Shown: piece by piece, positions 50,241 to 62,115 of the stretch | How the letters are laid out: each line of letters begins with the position of its first letter | Numbering within the stretch: the stretch's first letter is position 1 | Assembly: GCA_018697195.1 (NCBI GenBank) | Contig: CM031858.1 | Location: 77,028,818 to 77,092,817, forward strand | DNA from: Certhia americana | Lineage: Eukaryota > Chordata > Aves > Passeriformes > Certhiidae | DNA: 64,000 nt | Direction of reading: 5' to 3' | Notes under the pieces: generated by a model | Told to the model about the DNA's origin: nothing | What the model saw: the letters and a program-made list of their open reading frames with translations, nothing else | Databases searched by the model: none | Made by a program: the position numbers and the translations under genes

Positions 50241-51439
50241 AAATTAATGTGCAAAAGGGAATGAAAGAGAAGCTGGAAAAAAATATCTATGTGCACTTCT
50301 TGTGGGAGAATATCTGTACATGCAATGTGTGAGACAGTATAAAGATATAGTGAGGTATTCATTTATTCCTGTTTAGCTCACTTTTTATTTATTCCCTTGC
50401 TCTACACAAATGTTGCCATCCTAGTTATATATATGCTGAAAAAAATTTTATTTGTAGAATGAACAATCCACCAAAACTAAACCTCCACCGTCTTTTTTAT
50501 TTCTCTAGCTGGCCATCTGCCTGCCACTTGAGGGGAGTGAGTGAATAAAAGAAAATAAAGTGGTATAACAAATTTTAAAAAGCCAGTTGATACAGGTAAG
50601 TGACATACCTGGTAGGATTTAGCAAACCAGTTTAGATGAAATGAATGGTTCTGTATCTTTTAGTCTCACATAGAAGTGGATACAAATGTGTCACTTGTGT
50701 GTAACTCTACCTCTGAGTAAATGTTACCTGTCACATTATATGTCAAATCAGTTTAAAAGTTTTGATGCTCTTAGCCACTGAGAGACAAGAAAAAAATATA
50801 TGTGATTTCATGGTCTTTAATCTGTGGATCAAAAGGAAGGAAAAAAACCCCAGTACCTGAGGTTACTCAGGTTTCCATAGAGTTGTAGGATTAAAATGAA
50901 TTTTTTGAATTGCAAAAGTGCTTGGAAGTTAGAACAGTCTTTATGGTTCAGGCAAGTAAATTAGTACAGGAATAGTTCTTCCCATAAGAAATGAACGATG
51001 TGACATTTTATGTTTACATCAGTCACTGTAATCATCTGTGCTAAGGAGTGGTGTGATTGCACAGAGCTTCATCCTGGTGCAGTTACACGCCAGTAAAGAG
51101 CTGTCCCATGGCAGCAGTAATGGTCATGGGACAGACCAGCCTCAGTTACACAGCAGAAGGCATCTGCTACAAACTACATGCACAAATGGAGAGAGCAGAT
51201 AAATTCCCTGACCAGCTTAAAGAAGTCTCATGATTAGAAAAATCATGGAAAATCTTACCAAGTTTGCTATCTGCTGCAAGGGCAACATAACTTGAAAGTG
51301 CAAGCAAAGAACGATATGCTTATTGTGTGTTAAAAACAATTTCTTGATGCCAGTAATCAATAGGCCAATTAGAGCAGATGTTCTGAAAACCTGTTATTCA
51401 CAAAAAAAGGGAAGAACTATATATATATAAATATAATCA

Positions 51440-52745
51440 TATCTAAAGATAGGAAGGTCCCTCAATTGCAGTGACCACAAGACTGTAAAGTTGAAAATTC
51501 CCAAATGACCAAGGCAAATATAATCACATAGACTTGGGGAGAAACAACTAACTTTGGCTTGTTCAGAAATCTTCTTGGCAGGATCCCATAAGAGTCTGAA
51601 CTGGAGAACATGAGTGCCATGGATTAGCTAGCTGATTGACCTTCAAGGGCAGTGTCATTTTTAGTTAGAGTGGTCTATGTCAGTATGCAGAAAGAAACCA
51701 CACAGGTATTGCAGAGGACCTATAAAGGTGAACAGCAGAATCTTGACTGAAGACAAGCAAAACTAGAATGTACACAGAAGGTAGAATCTGGGATGGCCTT
51801 CCTGGTTATTTCCAACAGAGGCACTGCCCGAGCGCTTACAGGTGAGGTTAGGAAAGCAGTAGCTCAGCTGGATCAGGAGCTATAAAAGAAACAAGGATGA
51901 CTTTTGTGTGTACATTGGCAGCAAAAGGCAGCCTAGGGAAACTGGGCCCATTTCTCAGTGGGGCAGAGGATTTAATGACAAAGGACATGAAAAAGGTCAA
52001 GCTGACAGAAAGTTCATGAATTTCAACAAAGGTGAGTGCTGAGTCTTGCATCCGGGTTGGAATAATTTTCCATGCAGCAATATGGGCTTGGTGCCAGCAG
52101 GGCTGAAAGCATCTTAGCAGAGAAGGTCATGAGCAGGTCTTGGCAAAGAAAGCCAAAAAAAGAAAGCCAACTGCATTCTGCAAAATATGAGTAAGAAAGA
52201 AGCCAGTAGGCTGAAGGTAGTAAACCTCCTCCTCTATTAAGCACTTGCGGAACTGCATCTGGAGTATTGTGTGCAGTTTGAGCGCCCCATTTACATTAAA
52301 TCTATTGATGTCTTGGAGCAAACTGAAGAAGCTAGAGAAGAAGAGATGGTGGGGGGGATTTGATTTCATGATGAATGAGGAAAGTTGAAGAGAACTGAGT
52401 TTGTATATTCCTAAGAAGAAAAGCTGCAGGGAGGGTCTTATTGCTCTCTTCAGCTACTAAATAACAGTGTACAGAGAAGAAGGACATGGACTCTTAATGG
52501 CGTAGGACAGTACAGCAAAATAAAATGGGTACAGCTGGTACTTGAGAAATTTTGGTCAGAAAAACATAAGGAGAAAAATCAAATACTGGAATGGGATTCC
52601 CAGTGTGGTGTGCAATCTCCACATTAAAGATATGTTAAACTTGACTGGACAAGTACCTTAATAATAATAATACCTGCTCCCCTGTTCTTACTTTGAAAAG
52701 AAGTTCCACAAGACTACATAATTCTACTGCTCTATAATCATTGCT
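51440..52745 (+). mobile_element. CR1 LINE, longest copy in the window, endonuclease-RT linker to 3' end
   Basis: About 1.3 kb of CR1 lies on the plus strand. It opens with CAGTGACCACAAGACTGTAA (about 51,467), the linker between endonuclease and reverse transcriptase. GCTTGTTCAGAAATCTTCTT (about 51,558) and GGATTTAATGACAAAGGACA follow. Near 52,013 the frame reads FMNFNKGEC*VLH, matching the CR1 KFNKGKCKVLHLG motif with one stop. CTGCATCTGGAGTATTGTGT (about 52,253) and a degraded 3' end near 52,740 complete it. The central RT catalytic portion is missing between about 51,990 and 52,010, so this is an internally deleted, inactive copy. Confidence 0.87.
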
Positions 52746-55261
52746 TGAAATAAGATAGATCATTAAAAAAAAAACCAAAACAGTGTCATGAGTATAAAAT
52801 GAATATTTAATGTACCTAATTTTTAATCTTAAATCTACATAACTTTAATCACTTAATCCTTTATTGTTTGAATGTAAAATATTCCTGTATTTCTGAGAAA
52901 CCAGATAGAAACTGGAATGCAGCATTATCAATTTGTTTCTGGCACAAATTAAAAAAAAGGTGTATGGAAAAGCTCTTGTTAGGAGCTCCTGAGTTTCACA
53001 TTCTGATTTTCAGAAAAGGGCTGTATGCAGAAGTATCAAGATAAGCATTGAAGATACTTCTGACTTTATCTCAATTGAACTCTACTGTCAAAAAAAATTC
53101 AGCATTTGTTAAGTATTTATGATAGGTCTGCAAATAAATGGAATGAAAAATAATCATACAGTGTTGGGGTTTTGGCCATATTTTGATTTTTCGCAGTTGC
53201 TAAAAGATCAATACTGCTTCTTGTACAACAAATATTTTTGTTATGTCTGAACATCCTTAAGTGAAAACCATTTCCTGCATTCTTATTAAAGTAATGTATG
53301 ACTTTATTGGAAGAAGAGACAGGAATTTAATATCACTTTGTCATTTCACTGCACTATTTAAACGGAAAGAAATAGCAAAAATATTCCTGGTTAACCTGAA
53401 AGTGAATTTACAGTAAACATTTTTAGTCACTTATTTTTCTAGCAGTAGAAGTTTATTCTGTTTCTAGTAAGAATATCTGAATATCTGATGATATAAATAA
53501 ATAAACTCCCAGTGGTAATTAAGGCTGACATGGATTTTAATAGAGGCATTGAGGTTTTTTGGTTGATTTGGTTTGTTGTGGGTTTTATTTAATCCATTGA
53601 ACTGAGTAATGTACTCTTATCTGGACAAAATATTCCAATGCTGTTAATTAGCCAGGTATTCTGAGCTCCAAGGAAATACATAAATAAAAGCCAGAGTTTT
53701 CTTTCTCTATGAAGACCAAAACATGATTGTTTCTGTTTAGTTGTAGTGATTGTACTGTATTTAGTCTCCAGCCTTTCTCCGTTTAGTAAATAAAACTTAA
53801 CTTCTTTGAATGTGCCTGAAGTACATGAGCAGGCATATGTACTTATATTGTGTCAGTAAAGCAGCATAAGCATTATTTATGCCAATTAAAAGAAAGAAGT
53901 GTTTATAGAAATCTATTGAAAATTCTTGATACTGAAGTAGTGTAGATTTAATTTTTTATATGTTGTTAACTGCACCTTCAACAGCATCTTATAAAACCTT
54001 AGAGGCTTGACTGTCAAAATTGTCAAAATTATAGCCAGGGACTCATTAATAGCTGTGGTGTTGTTCTTTTCTACCTAGAGATGGACTGAGGGAGGTGACC
54101 TTTCTGCGATATTTATTGTAAGGATTTTACACAGGACAGAGGATCAGACTGTGGCTATAATTTTACTTTGTCAGCTTAAAAAATCTGACATGGAAGGTGT
54201 CAGGAAGATGTCTTATTCAATGATTTCTTTATAGTACAGCCTAAAATTACATATCTGATCATAGTCAGTTGACAGTTACATGAAATTAATGATATAGTTG
54301 AGAGGAAATAAATACTTTGATGCCAATGAAACTTAGTTCCATGAGTGAATGGAAATTTTCTTAGAACATGCCTTTCATGGGATGAATATATTTTAAACTT
54401 GGATGAAATGAGAAATAATCTTATACATATTGAAGGGCTATTCTAACATTAAGCATCATGTGATAACTATATATTTTACAGTTTTATTGTTATGTATTCT
54501 GCAATTTTGATTTTGCACTATTTTGCTTAAAGCATTGCAGGCTAATGACTTTCAGACATGATAAGCAGGGTGTGGTGTACCTGAGAATCCTCTAAAAACT
54601 TCTTACAAAGTGGTGGTTTCACAAATACTATACTTGATTGATTGACTCAACTACTTTGCAGTAATCATTGAAGGTGGGGTGGAGAGGAAGAATTAGTCAA
54701 TGGTTGGGAAGATTTTGAAATTGGCAGATGATTTCCTCATTGCGCTCAAGTCAGCTTCATGCTCTGTGAACCAGCAGTCTCTCTAGCTTTTGCAAAAAGA
54801 ATATAAAATTCTTTTCTTGGGCAATTTCAGTCACAGATGCAAAAATCTGGTTGTACAATTCCAGAGCATTTATCTTGGTTTTATACTGAGAGATGGGTAT
54901 GTCCGTGTAAGCTGAGGGAAAGGACCAGTTTTCTGGATCAGAGAGATTTACATTTCTGGTAGAAACAGGGAATGCCTTTAGAATCCACCCTATAAGGGAA
55001 ATTAAGTTTTGGGGTTTTTTGTTTTTTTTTTTTTTTAATCTGTTGAGCAGTAAGGCTAAAGCCTAGGACTTGACATAGAATATATGATGATTTTCAGTGA
55101 TGGAGAATCACTTTATGGAGAGACCCACCCAGACTGCAAGAGAAGGTGGAGCAAGCTTTATGTGCTCTATTTTTTTCAGCTCAGGGGTAAACTGTTGATG
55201 GTGTTAAAATACTCAAGAGAGGAGTATCAGTCCCTGACTGTTAACTTAAAAATAAATGTAA
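52746..55261. other. AT-rich unique DNA, nothing recognised
   Basis: No coding or transposon sequence is recognised. A small G/T-rich tract lies at about 53,552-53,592 and a T-rich tract at 55,013-55,038. Confidence 0.5.
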
Positions 55262-55361
55262 NNNNNNNNNNNNNNNNNNNNNNNNNNNNNNNNNNNNNNN
55301 NNNNNNNNNNNNNNNNNNNNNNNNNNNNNNNNNNNNNNNNNNNNNNNNNNNNNNNNNNNNN
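55262..55361. other. 100-base assembly gap (N)
   Basis: Exactly 100 N. A round number normally denotes a gap of unknown size between joined contigs, not a measured 100 bases. The flanks are ordinary AT-rich sequence with no repeat on either side that would explain the break. Frames running through the N are meaningless. Confidence 0.99.
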
Positions 55362-55943
55362 GATGTAATGTCTTAAGATCCTTATTTGGGAAACTGCTTG
55401 AGCAAAAGTATGTGCTTTTTCTTAGGGCTGTCTCTGCATTAGAATATGCTCTGTGAGGGAGGAAACGTTGACTTCTAAAGTGTGGATTCACTGATATCTT
55501 GTTTGCATCCCAAGTGCAACTCCATGTTCAGGTAAAAGGGAAACTTATTACCAGGTTCCTCCTTCTGACTTGCACACTGTTTAAATTGGAACAGGATGTG
55601 TCATGTCTGTAGCAAAGAAAAGGGAAGCAATACAGTGAATATATAAAGAATCTCAGTCATTGTTAGAAATGGCAGCTTCCTAAAACAAAAGGAAGAGCTT
55701 TTACACTTTCACATCACGAGATTAGAATGGTGACAGCCATTGTAGAACACCAGGTCAAGTCATTGAACCATCTCACCTGCAGATCTTTGTTTTTATTGTG
55801 ATTTTAGCGCTGCATTGAAAACACTAGGAAATTAATGAAAATTACAGTTTGCTGCAAAAATGTGCAACAATATAAAATAACAAAGAAAAAAAAAAGAAAG
55901 CAGGATTAGGAGAACTTAACCTCTTTAATGACTAATTGTATTT

Positions 55944-55985
55944 AGTTAACTACCCCAGTTAACTACCCTTGTGAGTTAACTATCC
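55944..55985. repeat. Three GTTAAC-containing tandem copies
   Basis: AGTTAACTACCCC (55,944), AGTTAACTACCCT (55,957) and AGTTAACTATCCT (55,974) form a degenerate tandem array with 13- and 17-base spacing. GTTAAC is a palindrome and half of the HNF1/POU-homeodomain-type motif (GTTAATNATTAAC). The array could be a small homeodomain-binding cluster or simple duplication. Confidence 0.7.
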
Positions 55986-58014
55986 TTGCAGATGGTATTT
56001 GCTAGCAACATGAAAGCATTTTTAGCTTTACCTTATATAATATTATTTATTTATTATCTAAATAATCTTTGTTAAAATAATCTTGAATTATTTTAGAGCT
56101 TGTTCCCTAATTTTTCAAGCCTGAATTGATATGAATAGTTCCTTCTTTCTGCATTTCAGCCTTTGTGAAAGTAGAATGTAGGAACTTTGAGATTGTAAAT
56201 ATATGGTTTGTGGATTTGCACAAAAATTTTTGAAAATTTCACACCATTGAAGAACATTATTTTAAAAGATTTTTTTCCTGCTATATAGATAAAAATTGTA
56301 ATATTTAATTTCTGTGTACCAGATTAACCTTTTTTTTAATAGAAATGCTTCTCTCAATAGAGCAGTTGTTCATTTGAGATTGAAAGAAGATTAGAAAGAC
56401 AGCTTTGACTATGTCCATTAATAAGTGCTTACCTTTTTCTGAATTCTTTGAAGTAAATCTTGTTTAAAGGAAAGTAGAGATTAGGGTAAAATAATAATAT
56501 TTGCAGCTGATTTAAACCTTTATTGCCATTTATAGTTCTATTGTTTGCTTTAAACCATCTAGATGTCAAACCTCAATGCAAAATCCATCGCAGTTATCCT
56601 TCTATAAAGCTAGAGACTTAAGTGTGTACCTGAAAATCTTACTGTGTCCTAGAGATTCCTCAAGGTCAACAGCAGTCACCAGGAGATACTCCTGCTTCCA
56701 TTGGCCCTGTAGTATCAACTTTCTATATCCATCCTCACTATAATCCCAGAGAAGCAGAAAGAAATCTATGTCTGGGGGTTCTTTTTAGGCAGTTCCAGGA
56801 CCCAGTCGTAGATTTTAGGCACACTTAGGTAAGGGTTAGTTTATCCAGTTGTCACTAACCAAACTCAACTAAAGCAAAGTTAAGGTAAAATTCAAGTGCT
56901 AGCATCTGTCTATAACATTCAAAACAATCTAGACCACACAGTTTAAAACATTTTTAGGCTAAAGTGAGAGGTGTTGCAGTTATCCTTGCTACACAAGCAT
57001 CAAATTATTTGTTCCTCAGTCCTTGAGCAGAATTATATCTATGCTGTCACAATGGCAGTCAGTCTCACACTCCTTGTCATAAACCTCAAATTACACTTGC
57101 TCAAAAGGTTTTGTAAGGTAATTTACAAAGCACATTTGGTGGCCTATTACATTTCATTGCATATAAGTTAACATTGTATAGCAATCTGTACTTCAAAACT
57201 ACAAAATCTCTGTAGAATAACTGAATGATAACATTTCATTGGGACCAGATGTATGATGTGCCGAGATCACCCCTCCCCAGACATAATGTGAAAGTAAACT
57301 AACAGGAGCACAGGAAACAGCAGAAAGTGTTTATGGTATATAAAAATGTGTAAAAATGTTATCTGATAGTGCTTACATACTGACATTACTGTTGGGAATG
57401 CCTGCCTGAAGAGTGTTAGGATGCTTAGTTCTGAAGAACTTACACAGAGAAATTGAAACATTTTGATTGCATTACTGTCTAACTGTACTGTTAATATTAC
57501 AGCTGCTCACCTATTCCCTTCTTGGTGCAACATTTTCTTGAAGGTCTAAAATCTGTGATATAGGAAAATCATTCAGTTTAGCCATACAGTCCATTTTTCA
57601 TCATCAGAGCTATGTAGAAGACTTTCCCTGTGGACAAGTCCTTAGAAATCCCTGCTAGGCTGCACAATTAGTTTACAATTTCTGTATCAATACAATGCAT
57701 ATGCTTGGTCCATAGACGGAGCAGCACTGGCTCTTGAAGGGTAAAGCTAAGTCATGTCATTCCATAAATCATTATATTTGTTAGCATTCATTGCCAGAGG
57801 GATTTTGGTCACTTTAAAACTTTCAATATGTGACAAAAAAGCTAATAGAACAGCAGAAACCAAGATTACTTGTCTGTGTTTGAATTCAAGCATGATAACA
57901 GTTGACTGTACAAGAGACCATCTAGCATACTTCTAGCATGCATCATACTTCTATGCACTTACCTCAGGTAATTGAGCACTAAATATTTTTTCAGTGAATA
58001 ATCTGTCCATGTGA

Positions 58015-58850
58015 ACATATTCCTCCCCAGTCACAGGACTTGGTGTTTTTCTTGCTGAAGTTCCTGACATTACTCTCTACCCATTTCACCTGCCTGTTGA
58101 CATCATACTGAGTGGTAACACAACCATCTGGTTCATCTCTCACTCCCCCCACCCACCCCTGGTTTTACATCATCTCAACCCCAGAAGAGTGGACTATGTC
58201 CCATTTTCCAGGTCATTTATGAAAATGTAGATGCCTCACTATTGGCACCTGGGTACAGCACTGGCTTCCAGCTGAACTTTGTACTGCTTACCACAACCCT
58301 CTCTGCCTGGCCCATCAGCCAGTTTTCAATCCACCTCACTGCACTTACATAACCCATACTTCATCATCTTGTCTGTGAAGATGCTACAGGAGTGTCAAAA
58401 GCCTCCCTGATGAGGATGAGGTAATCAACACCCACTGCTCCTCCCTCAGCCACCAAGCTAGTCTCCACATTATTGAAGGGAATCAGGTTGGTTTACCAAA
58501 ATTTCCACTCCATAAATCTATGCTGACTTCTTCTGATAATTTTCTTGTCTTTCATGTTTCTCAAAATATTTTCCAGTATTAGATGCTCCCAGTGGTGGAG
58601 GTAATGCTGATCAACCTGTAGATTCCTGTATCTTTCCTCTTGTCCCTCTTGAATATTGGAGCGATATTTGCTTTCTTCCAGTCTTCAAGAACCTCTTCTG
58701 ATTGCCACAAAATAACATTAGTCAGTTCCCACAGTACTTGTGGGTGCTTTCTGCCAGGCTTCATGGGCTTATGTATGTCCAGATTATTTAAAATTTCCCT
58801 AATATGATTCTCCTCCACCAACAATGTCTTCTTTACTCCAGACTTTGCTA
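58015..58850 (-). mobile_element. CR1 LINE fragment, reverse-transcriptase domain
   Basis: The minus strand carries most of the CR1 RT core in order from high to low coordinate. Near 58,780 it reads HKPMKPGRKHPQVLWEL and near 58,680 DWKKANIAPIFKR. The counterpart of SQHGF...CLTNL lies near 58,480-58,530 and an EAFDT peptide near 58,400. RWIENWLMGQAERVV lies near 58,310 and the NIFINDL counterpart near 58,215. An RNFSKK block corresponding to MKFNKGK lies near 58,050. Stops and indels disrupt it, for example GASTFS* in place of the FINDL segment. The YADD catalytic region is not clearly retained. It lacks the 3' end, so it may be part of a larger rearranged copy. It is antisense to the inferred gene. 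Confidence 0.92.
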
Positions 58851-61789
58851 CTGGACAAAGAGGCCTGTGATTCCTGAAGATTAGTTTTCAAAAATGACTG
58901 AGGTGTAGAAGTCATTGAGTACCTTGTGGAAAAACATATCATCAGAAATATGTTTGATTTGAGTAATTTTATAGATTTTTTTTTTGTAGAACATTGCCTG
59001 AATATCTATTATTAGAGTGTTGTAAAGCACAGGTTTCCCAGGCCACGTGGGCGTAACATCCATGGAGTTAGAAGTCTGCCTACACAATGTGCTCATGTCT
59101 CAGAGTCATAGCATAAGGCACCAAAGTGCTACTGGGTTTAAAGATTCCTGTGCTTCTGTACATGGAATGCAAAAACAGCCTGAAGCTTTGGGAGGTTACA
59201 GCACACTTTACATCAATGTACTTTGTTTTTTTCCCTTGTTCTGAGAATTCAGAAATACTGATGTCAGATGGTAGCTAATTTTATTTGTTCAGTTTTCATG
59301 GTGACTAAACTGCATTGAAAAGAGAGTTAAGTGACTTATGTAGCTTCTAATTGACTTATTTATTTCCCATACTTTTTTTGAAATTTAATGGGTTTATGTT
59401 GTGTAAGTGTTTAGTTAGTGTTGATTATGTGTAAACCTTAGATAATTGCTTTCTAAAACCTGCTGCTAATTTTCCTGGTAAAAAGATTCCCTGAAATGAT
59501 TTATATTTCTTCTTTTAAAGAAGATATATTCTTTCTTTTCTCCCAGCCAGTGTAGGGAGAAAAATTGTTACACTAAAAGCTTGATTTTTTTTTTTTTTTC
59601 CTACTCTTGCACATGCAATCCATTTGCTCAGTGGGATTCCAGCTAAGTATAGAAACAAGAACATCACACTGGGGGATGTATGCACTTAACAGAGACCTGA
59701 AAGCTTCCTACCTTAAGCTTTGCTAAAGGCAAATGATCTTAGTGATCTTACTCTGCTGTACCTCAGGCAAGAATTAGAGAAAAATAAAAAATCTGTTCTT
59801 GTTCACTTCAATCTTAATTGGCAATATTGTCTTACTATTTTAAATTGTTATTTCTTCTTGTATTTTCTTCAAGACATAGAAGATAGTGTTGAACTTTGTT
59901 TCTTAATCTGCTAGGAGCTTTTTTGCTAGCACAGTTGGAATATGAGTTAAAACATAACTCCTTGCTCTGCTCAGGCATGTGTAGCAGACCACAAAATTTA
60001 GTGCTGTGTGTTCTGCTCTGTACAATGAGCTTTTAGCCTGTTTCTCTGGTAAGCCCACTGCAATTACTGGAGCCACTCAAGGAATGAAGCCTCTCACAGT
60101 TCAAGTCAAGGCTTTGATTGCACCCTATTTTGTCTAGCACTTGGTCAAAAGATGTACTAAATTGTTTCAGACACTTGATTTTTTTCTTTCCTCATAAGTG
60201 AAAGGAATAAACAAGTATAGTGTTTGTTTCTCCCTAGTAATAATAGTTTCTGTATAGTGGAAGAGGTGACTTAAGAAATAATTTAAATAACCCTTTCAGA
60301 AACAGCATTTCAGCAGTTTAATTTTGCTCCCAGAAGTTTTCTCCTAAAATTTTCCTCTGTCAGTCACTGGGAGGACTGATGAATATATAAGCAGCCTTTC
60401 CTTAGCAAGAACTGAAAATACATCTGTTAGTTAAACTGTTTTCCTTTCTTCTGTTCCCACATTTTATAAATATTTTAGACTTACAGGGGATCATTTAGAA
60501 TATTTCTGTTAGCAGACATTATAATTAGGTGTATTGTAACTGTATTTGTGATGCTACATTGTAATTTTCAACAGAAAAATTGAGAAGATATTAATAATGG
60601 TACAAAGCAGATGGATAGTTCATATTAACTATAGTCTTCATTAGGAATTACACAAAATACAAGATTATGAAGGGCATTTGTAGGAATACACAGCATTCAG
60701 CATCTTCTAAGAGACACTATACATGGATGTCTTCAAATAAAGTATTTGCTATCTGAAATCACCAAATAAGCTTTTATTTCTGCCCGAGAATAAAATTTTC
60801 ACTAGTAAAGATAAGCCATTTCTGGATTATAAATTTCTAGTCTTGATTATAATATCAGTAAACTCTTACACAACAAAGAAAGGATGCAGGGTGAGGAGGG
60901 CAAGCTGGGGAACAGACAGAAATTGTTTTGGGTTGTTCTAATAAGTACACCGACTATGCTTGCTGTTGCAATAATGTCCAGTAAAAACTGTGAAGCCTGA
61001 TCTCATTTTAGAAAGAACAGATAAATCACTGACCTCAACACAAAAAACCTGCAGGAATTTCCCTAATGTTTGTAAACAGAGTTACAAATGCATATCTCTT
61101 GCTGTTACTGGGAGAAAGTGAATGTTTCTCTATTTGATTGAAATAAGTATAGTTACAGCAACTGATGGAGTGAGACATGCTTTATTTTACTAGAGCTCAA
61201 GAACATAAATACAAAATCTCTTTTAATTATTAGTATTTTTCCAATATTAGATTGGGGGTTTTTTAAATAATTTGCCAAATAAACCTTATAGTATTTTGTA
61301 CTGAAATGCTGAAAGAAGAGCAGGTTATGCAGTTTTAAAATTGTTTTCTAATGTTCATTCAGGCCCTCTTACTGCAAAAGATGCACAACAACAACACAAC
61401 ACTATTTGGAGTACAGAAGGTGGCAGACAGGTAGATGGCTGAGGTCCAGCCACTGGAGATTTAGTGTTAAGAGCTTGCTTCTATTGGGTAGATTCCTTAA
61501 GCGACTCTGTTTTCATCATTTGGTGATATAAAACCAAAGAGAAGAGAACAGAGGAAAATACCAAAATGCCAAAGAGAGCCTTGTCAGATTGTTTTTTTAT
61601 AGTTTATCATTCAAACAATTTGTCTTCTAAATCCATTAAGCTGCTCTAATGTCTTACTGCTTCACGTGCTACTGGTCTCCTTCATAACTCCTCTGATAAC
61701 TTTTTTTTTTTTTTCCCTGAACCAGTTCTTTAGCTAAGTGTTTCCTTAAGGGTAAACAGTTGCTTCCACAGAGATAATGGAATAATAAA
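58851..61789. other. AT-rich unique DNA, nothing recognised
   Basis: No coding or transposon sequence is recognised. A T-run of about 15 lies near 59,585. The frames present are at most 71 codons. Confidence 0.5.
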
Positions 61790-62115
61790 ATCATAGAATA
61801 GTTTGGGTTAGAAAAGATCTTTAAAGTTCATCTAGTCCAACTTCCATGCAATAAGCAGGGACATCTTCAACTAAATCAGGTTGCTCAGAGTCCCATCTAA
61901 CCTGACCTTAAATGTTTCCAGGGTGGGGCTTTCACAATCTCTCTGAGCAACCTGTTCCAGTGTTTTACCAAGTCATTGTAAAAAGCTTCTCCTTGCATCC
62001 AGTCTAAATCTACTTCTTTCAGCTTAAAAGCATGATCCCTTGTCGTATATCAACAGGCCCTAGTAAAAGATTTGTCACCACCTTATGTATAATCACCTTC
62101 TGTTATGTACAGTGG
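61790..62115 (-). mobile_element. CR1 LINE 3' end fragment
   Basis: Read on the plus strand it begins AATCATAGAATAGTTTGGGT, the complement of the terminal CR1 microsatellite and GGTTGGAAGGGACC tail. It continues through TCATCTAGTCCAACTTCCAT, GCAACCTGTTCCAGTGTTTT near 61,949 and TGCATCCAGTCTAAATCTAC near 61,997. It is 5'-truncated at about 62,110. This is the best-preserved CR1 3' terminus in the window, with the tail almost unmutated, suggesting a younger insertion than the copies at 1.7-2.9 kb. Confidence 0.96.

Noticed and set aside
58579..58824. Minus frame encoding a reverse-transcriptase peptide
   Set aside because: As a gene: it is a fragment of a dead CR1 element with stops on both sides, so it is annotated as the mobile element only.
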